64,000 nt of DNA from Tunturiibacter gelidiferens. Its GTDB lineage: Bacteria; Acidobacteriota; Terriglobia; Terriglobales; Acidobacteriaceae. Of this stretch, positions 59,810-64,000 are shown one piece after another; position 1 is the first letter of the stretch, and each line of letters opens with the position of its first letter. The notes beneath the pieces are model-generated. The model ran no database searches and was not told the origin of the DNA. It worked only from the letters and a program-made list of their open reading frames with translations. The position numbers were made by a program, and so were the translations under genes. Where the stretch lies: contig NZ_JACCCV010000002.1 of the NCBI RefSeq assembly GCF_013410115.1, forward strand, positions 930,001-994,000. Direction: 5' to 3'.

Positions 59810-60744
59810 AAATGACACCCTCCAATGCTCCGAATGATCGCCTGCTAAGCGGCATCAGTGTGCTCATGGCAGTTGTCGAAGGGGGTAGTTTCATCCGCGC
59901 AGCTGAGGCTCTCGGCATCACTCAGCCAGCCGTCAGTCGCTCCATCGCCCGCCTCGAATCCCGCGTCGGCGTTCGTCTGCTCGACCGCACCACCCGCTCC
60001 CTCACCCTGACCGCCGAAGGCCGCCGCCTCTACGAAGAGACCAGCCCTCTCCTCACCGGCATCGCCGACGCTGTCACCTTCGCCTCCGGATCTTCCGCCA
60101 CCGTCCGTGGCCGCCTCCGCGTCAACATGGACCCGCTCTTCTCCAGCCTTCTCCTCGCCCCGCATCTGGGCGGCTTTCTCGACCGCTACCCCGAGGTCTC
60201 GCTCGAGCTCCTCACCCGCCCAGAGTTGGGCGACCTCGTCTCCGAAGGCTTTGATCTGGCTGTCCGCTTCGGCGAACCGCCCTCCTCATCACTCGTCGCA
60301 CGCAAACTCCTCGAAACCCACATCGTCACCGTCGCGGCCCCATCGTATCTCGCCAGGCAGGGACGCCCAGAGAAGCCCACCGATCTGGCAAAACACCACT
60401 GCCTCCAATTCCGAGATCCACGAACCAACCAGCCCTACGAGTGGGAGTTCCATCGCGGCCGCAGGATCGTCCCCATCAAGACCTCAGGCCGTCTCATGCT
60501 CTCCGACCCCTACACCTTCCTCGGGGCCTGCGTCGCCGGAGCAGGAATCGCCCAGGTTCTCGCCCTCTCAGTCCAGACCGAACTCGACCGCGGTGATCTT
60601 ATCGATATCTTCCCCAACTGGCCCGACGAGAGATTCCCCCTCTTCGCCCTCTACCCCTCCCGCCACCTTCCACCCGCCAAACTTCGCGCCTTCCTCGACT
60701 TCGTCCTCGAACTCGCGAACCCTCCCTCACGTCCTCAAAAATAA
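59803..60744 (+). CDS. LysR-family transcriptional regulator
   Basis: 313 residues. N-terminal winged helix (LLSGISVLMAVVEGGSFIRAAEALGITQPAVSRSIARLESRVGVRLLDRTTRSLTLTAEG), then the effector-binding domain (VRGRLRVNMDPLFSSLLLAPHLGGFLDRYPEVSLELL, LVSEGFDLAVRFGEPP). The type resembles regulators of quinone or aromatic reductases. It is divergent from the NmrA gene, its likely target. The His-rich frame copy 2 and a terminator follow. Confidence 0.92.
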   Translation: MNKMTPSNAPNDRLLSGISVLMAVVEGGSFIRAAEALGITQPAVSRSIARLESRVGVRLLDRTTRSLTLTAEGRRLYEETSPLLTGIADAVTFASGSSATVRGRLRVNMDPLFSSLLLAPHLGGFLDRYPEVSLELLTRPELGDLVSEGFDLAVRFGEPPSSSLVARKLLETHIVTVAAPSYLARQGRPEKPTDLAKHHCLQFRDPRTNQPYEWEFHRGRRIVPIKTSGRLMLSDPYTFLGACVAGAGIAQVLALSVQTELDRGDLIDIFPNWPDERFPLFALYPSRHLPPAKLRAFLDFVLELANPPSRPQK

Positions 60745-60896
60745 ATCTGAAAAAGTTGGCGCATTTTTCGTTGTCCGCCAAACCGATGCCAAGCCACCAC
60801 ATCCACCACGCAAAACACCACGATCTCACCACAAAAACACCGCGTCCAAACCACCACTTTTCCTAAAACCACCCCCAAAAACGCCCCAAAGGACGC
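60745..60896 (+). repeat. A/C-rich 3' element shared with 25796-25935
   Basis: Downstream of the LysR stop: GAAAAAGTTGGC(G)CATTTTT, then a G-poor stretch with many CCACC and ACACC, leading into a terminator. The reverse complement of 25796-25935, downstream of the DHH gene, has the same order (GAAAAAGTTGGCATATTTTTT, CACCAC runs, AAAACACC). Whether protein or RNA, the element is shared. Confidence 0.7.
60786..60866 (+). CDS. Candidate His-rich small protein (copy 2, shortened)
   Basis: 26-residue frame, ATG 60786 to TAA 60864-60866: MPSHHIHHAKHHDLTTKTP then RPNHHFS. It matches copy 1 at 25891 through HHIHHA-HH-LTTKTP and F-S. An extra C at about 60862-60863 relative to copy 1 causes the early stop; without it the frame would continue KTTPKNAPKDAKKPRQPPGLFF through the terminator stem, parallel to copy 1. 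It starts 41 bp after the LysR stop. It could be a decayed copy or a frameshifted small gene. No ribosome binding site is visible. Confidence 0.35.
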   Translation: MPSHHIHHAKHHDLTTKTPRPNHHFS

Positions 60897-60929
60897 AAAA
60901 AAGCCCCGGCAACCACCGGGGCTTTTTTT
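60897..60929. terminator. Bidirectional intrinsic terminator
   Basis: AAAAAAGCCCCGG, CAACCA, CCGGGGCTTTTTTT, between LysR (plus) and the Fe-S carrier gene (minus). Confidence 0.93.
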
Positions 60930-60950
60930 CTAAACCAAATCCCAAAAAAA

Positions 60951-61331
60951 CTAAACGCTGAAGCTCGATCCGCAACCGCAGGTGCTCTTCACCGCGGCAT
61001 TCTCGAACTTGAACCCGGCGGCCTCAAGCGTCTCCACATAGTCCACCGTGCAATTCTGCAGGTACATAGCTGAGGTCGCGTCCACAAACACCTTTAGATC
61101 CTCGAACTTATAGACCTTGTCCATCATTCCGCTCTGATTTTCAAACGACATGGAGTACTGGAAACCCGAACATCCACCACCAACCACACCGATCCGAAGC
61201 CCAGCGGGAACCGGAGTCTGCGTCGCCATGATCTCCCGAACCTTGTTGATCGCGGCCGGAGTCAAAGTCACAGGCGTAGTCGAAGCAGGTGCTCCAACAA
61301 CGACTTCAGGGGTAACAGTAGCAGTCGACAT
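60951..61331 (-). CDS. A-type iron-sulfur carrier (ErpA/IscA-like)
   Basis: 126 residues from ATG 61331. The three conserved cysteines of the HesB family are present: GGGCSGFQY and the final CGCG pair (STCGCGSSFSV). An Ala/Thr-rich N-terminal tail of ~20 residues precedes the fold. It transfers Fe-S clusters to target proteins in the cytosol. CyaY (3.7 kb) is another Fe-S factor in the window. The frame to 61352 adds seven residues with a poorer start. Confidence 0.9.
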   Translation of the reverse strand: MSTATVTPEVVVGAPASTTPVTLTPAAINKVREIMATQTPVPAGLRIGVVGGGCSGFQYSMSFENQSGMMDKVYKFEDLKVFVDATSAMYLQNCTVDYVETLEAAGFKFENAAVKSTCGCGSSFSV

Positions 61332-61490
61332 CGGCAAATCTCCTTGTCTCATTCAGACATCTTTAAGTGTATGCGCCTGCCTCTGCTCCGGCAAGTGCTC
61401 ATTGCATAGGATGCGCCGCAGCCCAGTCCGATTCAGCAGCCTGCCTAAGAATCCTGCTACCATTCCACTAGACCCTCCATCCAACCTAAC

Positions 61491-61664
61491 GTGAAGCTTC
61501 TCCTCTTCATCTCGAACGCCTTCATCAACACCATGGGCATCACCCAGCCCTCACCCAGGGCCGCAAATCGTGCAGCGTGGTTCATCTTCATCATGCTGTC
61601 TACGGTGCTCGCCGTAGTTGCAACCATTGCGTTTCTGGCCATCCGCTGGGCCTTTCACCACTAA
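61491..61664 (+). CDS. Small one-helix membrane protein
   Basis: 57 residues from GTG 61491 (or 43 from ATG 61533): one hydrophobic helix (WFIFIMLSTVLAVVATIAFLAI) near the C-terminus and a basic end (RWAFHH). Not in the usual length range for gene calls. Positioned divergently from the A-type carrier and ahead of the 90-residue protein. Real but unproven. Confidence 0.45.
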   Translation: MKLLLFISNAFINTMGITQPSPRAANRAAWFIFIMLSTVLAVVATIAFLAIRWAFHH

Positions 61665-61837
61665 CATTCCAGCCTCGTTATAACTTAGTCTCCCCTTCGA
61701 AAAACCCTGTTCCATCAATAGTCCCAGAGCGTATCATTGCGACGGACGGCCCGTTACCAAAGACACATAACTCGCAAGAATCGGCACACGGACCGCCCGA
61801 AAAAACGTCGGCCCTGTCACAGGGCGGAGGAACCGCT

Positions 61838-62110
61838 ATGAGCGCTTTACCTGTTCTCCTAATCGTCTGGGCGGTATTTTCGGCCTGTTTCCTCGCGCTA
61901 CTCGCCTACAAGGGACAGCTCACCCGCTATGAAGAGGACCAGCTCTTCCTCAGTGAAAACGCGACTCACGAACAACAGATACAGACCGAGATCGTCCGTA
62001 AAGTAACCAAGATCGCGCCGTTCGTCCGCGTCTTTGGTGTTGCGGCTGCGGTCATGACCGCGGGCATCATCGGCATCTTCACCTTCGACGCCTGGCAGCA
62101 TCTCAGGTAG
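61838..62110 (+). CDS. Small membrane protein, two helices
   Basis: 90 residues from ATG 61838 with GGAGG well placed. N-terminal helix (ALPVLLIVWAVFSACFLALLAY), a charged middle (RYEEDQLFLSENATHEQQIQTEIVRKVTK), and a C-terminal helix (VFGVAAAVMTAGIIGIFTF). Family not recognised. The stretch 61665-61837 upstream of it is without other features. Confidence 0.75.
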   Translation: MSALPVLLIVWAVFSACFLALLAYKGQLTRYEEDQLFLSENATHEQQIQTEIVRKVTKIAPFVRVFGVAAAVMTAGIIGIFTFDAWQHLR

Positions 62111-62123
62111 ATCTTCGAAAACA

Positions 62124-62157
62124 CGGGCCGGCCGTCTCGTAAAGACCGTGCCGGCCG
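62124..62157 (+). terminator. GC-rich hairpin without T tract
   Basis: GGCCGGC-CGTCT ... AGACCG-TGCCGGCC, downstream of the 90-residue protein. It may terminate or insulate; the rest of the spacer to 62265 is plain. Confidence 0.35.
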
Positions 62158-62265
62158 TATGCTTACCCGCCGCGCTCTATGCCTTGGAAAAATCGCCCTA
62201 CCGCAACGGGAGTGTAATGTCTTCCTGAGAGAAGCCTCTACCCTCCCGCCGTCCGACGTGTGTCG

Positions 62266-62757
62266 TTACTTCCCTCTCACCGCAATCACTTCTATCTCAA
62301 TCAGCGCCCACGGAGCGGCCAGCGCCGCTACTTGAAACGCGCTCCTCGCCGGCTTATTCGGCTGATCCTTCGTGCCAAAGAACTGCGTATACGCCGCCTG
62401 AAGCCCCGGGAAATCCAGCTTGCCACCCTTATCCGGATCACCCGCCAGAAACACCGTCATCTTCACGACGTCCTTCATATCCAGCCCTTGCTCTTTCAAC
62501 AGCGCCTGAATCTTGTTCAGCGCGCTCATCGCCTGCGTCTTTGTATCGCCATAAACCGCGGCAGTCCCCTTCGTCTCATCGGCAGGCGTCACAGGCGACG
62601 CCAGCTGCCCGCTCAAATAAAGCGTGTCTCCAGCCCACACACCATTCGCGATAGGCGACTTCTCATTCGGCTGCAGATGCTTCACGACAACTTGTGCCTG
62701 CACTCCACACGCAACAGCCATCAACGCTGCTGCCATCACACCAAGCTTAATCTTCAT
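62266..62757 (-). CDS. Exported RidA-family protein
   Basis: 163 residues from ATG 62757. A signal peptide (MKIKLGVMAAALMAVACGVQ, cleavage AQ-V) precedes a complete RidA/YjgF domain: GVWAGDTLYLSGQLA, DTKTQAMSALNKIQALLKEQGLDMKDVVKMTVFLAG, and NKPARSAFQVAALAAPWALIEIEVIAV with the conserved Arg. RidA hydrolyses reactive enamines and imines, normally in the cytosol; here it should be periplasmic. It is 25 bp downstream of a flavin amine oxidase gene, whose product would be an imine. Confidence 0.88.
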   Translation of the reverse strand: MKIKLGVMAAALMAVACGVQAQVVVKHLQPNEKSPIANGVWAGDTLYLSGQLASPVTPADETKGTAAVYGDTKTQAMSALNKIQALLKEQGLDMKDVVKMTVFLAGDPDKGGKLDFPGLQAAYTQFFGTKDQPNKPARSAFQVAALAAPWALIEIEVIAVRGK

Positions 62758-62785
62758 CAATCACTCCCTATGCTTCCAGAAAAAA

Positions 62786-64000
62786 CTATCCAAGCACCGC
62801 GCTAGCAGCCCCGGCAAGTCTCGCAGACTTCACCTTATCGGAGATCATCCCCACCGCACGGCGCGCGCTCAGCGCCGCACCCTCCTGCCATCCGACAATG
62901 TGGCTCGCCGTATCGCCAGCAAAGTAGATCGGCCCATCCGCCTGGATGATCACGTCATACCCGCTTTTCCCGCCGCCATATTGACTAATCCAGGAGCCCT
63001 CATTCCACGGCACCCGGCTCCACCCGCAGAACACGGGGTTCTTCAGCTCACTCCCATGCCCCGGGTGAATCTTCTCAATCGACGCCCGCGACGCCTTAAA
63101 CTTCTCCTCCAGCGTCAAGTTGTAAAACGGTGTATCCAGCTCATCCGAATAACCCGACACCACCACACCCGTCGGGTGCATCAGCCGCGACGACGGATAC
63201 CAGATCGGGCTTGGCCCCTGCATCAGATACGAAAGCCCACCATAGATGTTGTAGTCCTGCTCCCAGAACCTTCTGCTCTCCCACGCAATTTTGTACGCCC
63301 CGCCCATCGTGCTCTCGTCCACTACCTTCTTGAACGTCGGCGACAGATCATTAGGGATCTTCTTCAGCATCGAAAACGGCAACGCCGTAATGCAGTAAGC
63401 AGCCTCCACCTGCTTCGTCGCGCCGCCCTGCGTATACATCACGCGAACACCGTTCGACGTCTTCCGAATCTCCGTCACAGGTGAGTTGTACTGCACCACC
63501 GGTCCCAGCGCCTTCGCAAACGCATACGGTATCCGGTCCATCCCGCCCACCGGCTGCATCATCGTTGCCTGCCAGTCCCAATCTTCTTCGATGAACAGGT
63601 CATACCAGAAGTCCTCATCCAGCAGCACCCGCATATCCAGCGGCATCTCCGCCACCCCCACCTGTGCCCCGGCGCCCGGCGCCGTCTTATATCCAGCCCG
63701 CTCCGACCCAACATACGCACCCTTATCGTCCAGCGGTCCATACACTTTCAGAAACGCCGTCATCCGCTCGCGATCTTCTTTGCTCAACTCCGAGTCCAGC
63801 GCGCCATGGGCAACACACTTCGACAGCAGCTCCGAAACATGCCCCCGCGTATCGTTGATCGCCTTCCTCTGCGGTACTGGCTTCCCATCATTCGCCCGGT
63901 CGTTCTGAAGCAGTGTGGAGCGCGACGTATTGATCTCCACCTCCATCGGAACGCCGAGCTCGCGACAATATCCCAACATCGTCCAGTGGGTGCTCGGCAG
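62786..64000 (-). CDS. Flavin monoamine oxidase family protein, C-terminal part
   Basis: At least 404 residues; the N-terminal FAD-binding part lies beyond the window end. Present are VEINTSRSTLLQNDRANDGKPVP, the substrate-domain wording (GAKVQ-like, GPVVQYNSPVTEIRKTSNGVRVMYTQGG) and the FAD-binding C-terminal QADGPIYFAGDTASHIVGWQEGAALSARRAVGMI. Oxidises amines to imines with hydrogen peroxide as by-product. The exported RidA gene follows in the same direction. Confidence 0.9.
   Translation of the reverse strand: MPSTHWTMLGYCRELGVPMEVEINTSRSTLLQNDRANDGKPVPQRKAINDTRGHVSELLSKCVAHGALDSELSKEDRERMTAFLKVYGPLDDKGAYVGSERAGYKTAPGAGAQVGVAEMPLDMRVLLDEDFWYDLFIEEDWDWQATMMQPVGGMDRIPYAFAKALGPVVQYNSPVTEIRKTSNGVRVMYTQGGATKQVEAAYCITALPFSMLKKIPNDLSPTFKKVVDESTMGGAYKIAWESRRFWEQDYNIYGGLSYLMQGPSPIWYPSSRLMHPTGVVVSGYSDELDTPFYNLTLEEKFKASRASIEKIHPGHGSELKNPVFCGWSRVPWNEGSWISQYGGGKSGYDVIIQADGPIYFAGDTASHIVGWQEGAALSARRAVGMISDKVKSARLAGAASAVLG

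Overview
The window looks like chromosomal DNA of an acidobacterium of the class Terriglobia (Granulicella/Edaphobacter/Terriglobus type). This is inferred from family content, not from a search: a PadR regulator next to a MacB-like permease without its own ATPase (the acidobacterial ADOP arrangement), a giant DUF5117-type met-zincin, an FG-GAP/Ig protein with a membrane tail, GC-rich codon use and many structured intergenic repeats. No rRNA, tRNA, phage, insertion sequence or CRISPR array was recognised.

Layout. 1-4.1 kb: 5' end of a lipoprotein gene, ssb, a DHA2 efflux pump, and a fluoride riboswitch ahead of fluC-cyaY. 4.3-10.2 kb: a WaaE-like glycosyltransferase, a secreted metalloprotease, an aspartic-protease-like protein and a B12-binding subunit. 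10.4-15.4 kb (minus strand): a leucine/acyl-CoA catabolic operon (carboxylase beta subunit, small membrane protein, HMG-CoA lyase, crotonase), then a thioesterase and an SDR. 15.5-18.5 kb: a small secreted protein, pncA, an HD hydrolase and a zinc-ribbon XRE regulator. 18.5-25.7 kb: uppS, cdsA, dxr and rseP, the usual envelope/isoprenoid cluster, interrupted by a 192-bp palindromic element, a YqjI-like PadR/DUF3861 pair, repeat arrays and a GIY-YIG gene. 25.7-36.7 kb: a DHH protein, CPBP protease, Na+/H+ antiporter, penicillin-acylase-family hydrolase, a Pro/Thr-repeat PKD protein, a VOC protein and a photosystem-stability-factor-like protein. 36.7-46.6 kb: a type IV pilus/type II secretion assembly cluster (pseudopilin, PilP/O/N/M-like, GspE, GspF), with GspF separated by hdeD, a 194-bp element and two unrelated genes. 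46.9-64 kb: an FG-GAP/Ig protein, TetR-DHA2 pump, AhpD-like/TetR divergent pair, relics of a SpoIIE phosphatase and an NmrA gene, PadR-ADOP, NmrA/LysR divergent pair, an A-type Fe-S carrier, small membrane proteins, and a flavin amine oxidase next to an exported RidA.

The least ordinary content is intergenic. (1) Two related His-rich small reading frames (25733-25891 minus, 60786-60866 plus) lie just downstream of genes, carry most of their differences at third codon positions, and run into bidirectional terminators. (2) Three copies of a ~190-bp nested inverted-repeat element all sit between convergent genes. (3) A 39-nt repeat is present in two direct copies flanking the GIY-YIG gene, each beside a different ~21-bp tandem array. 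(4) A hairpin repeat containing GGGTGCCCCA occurs in two spacers and apparently inside the metalloprotease gene.
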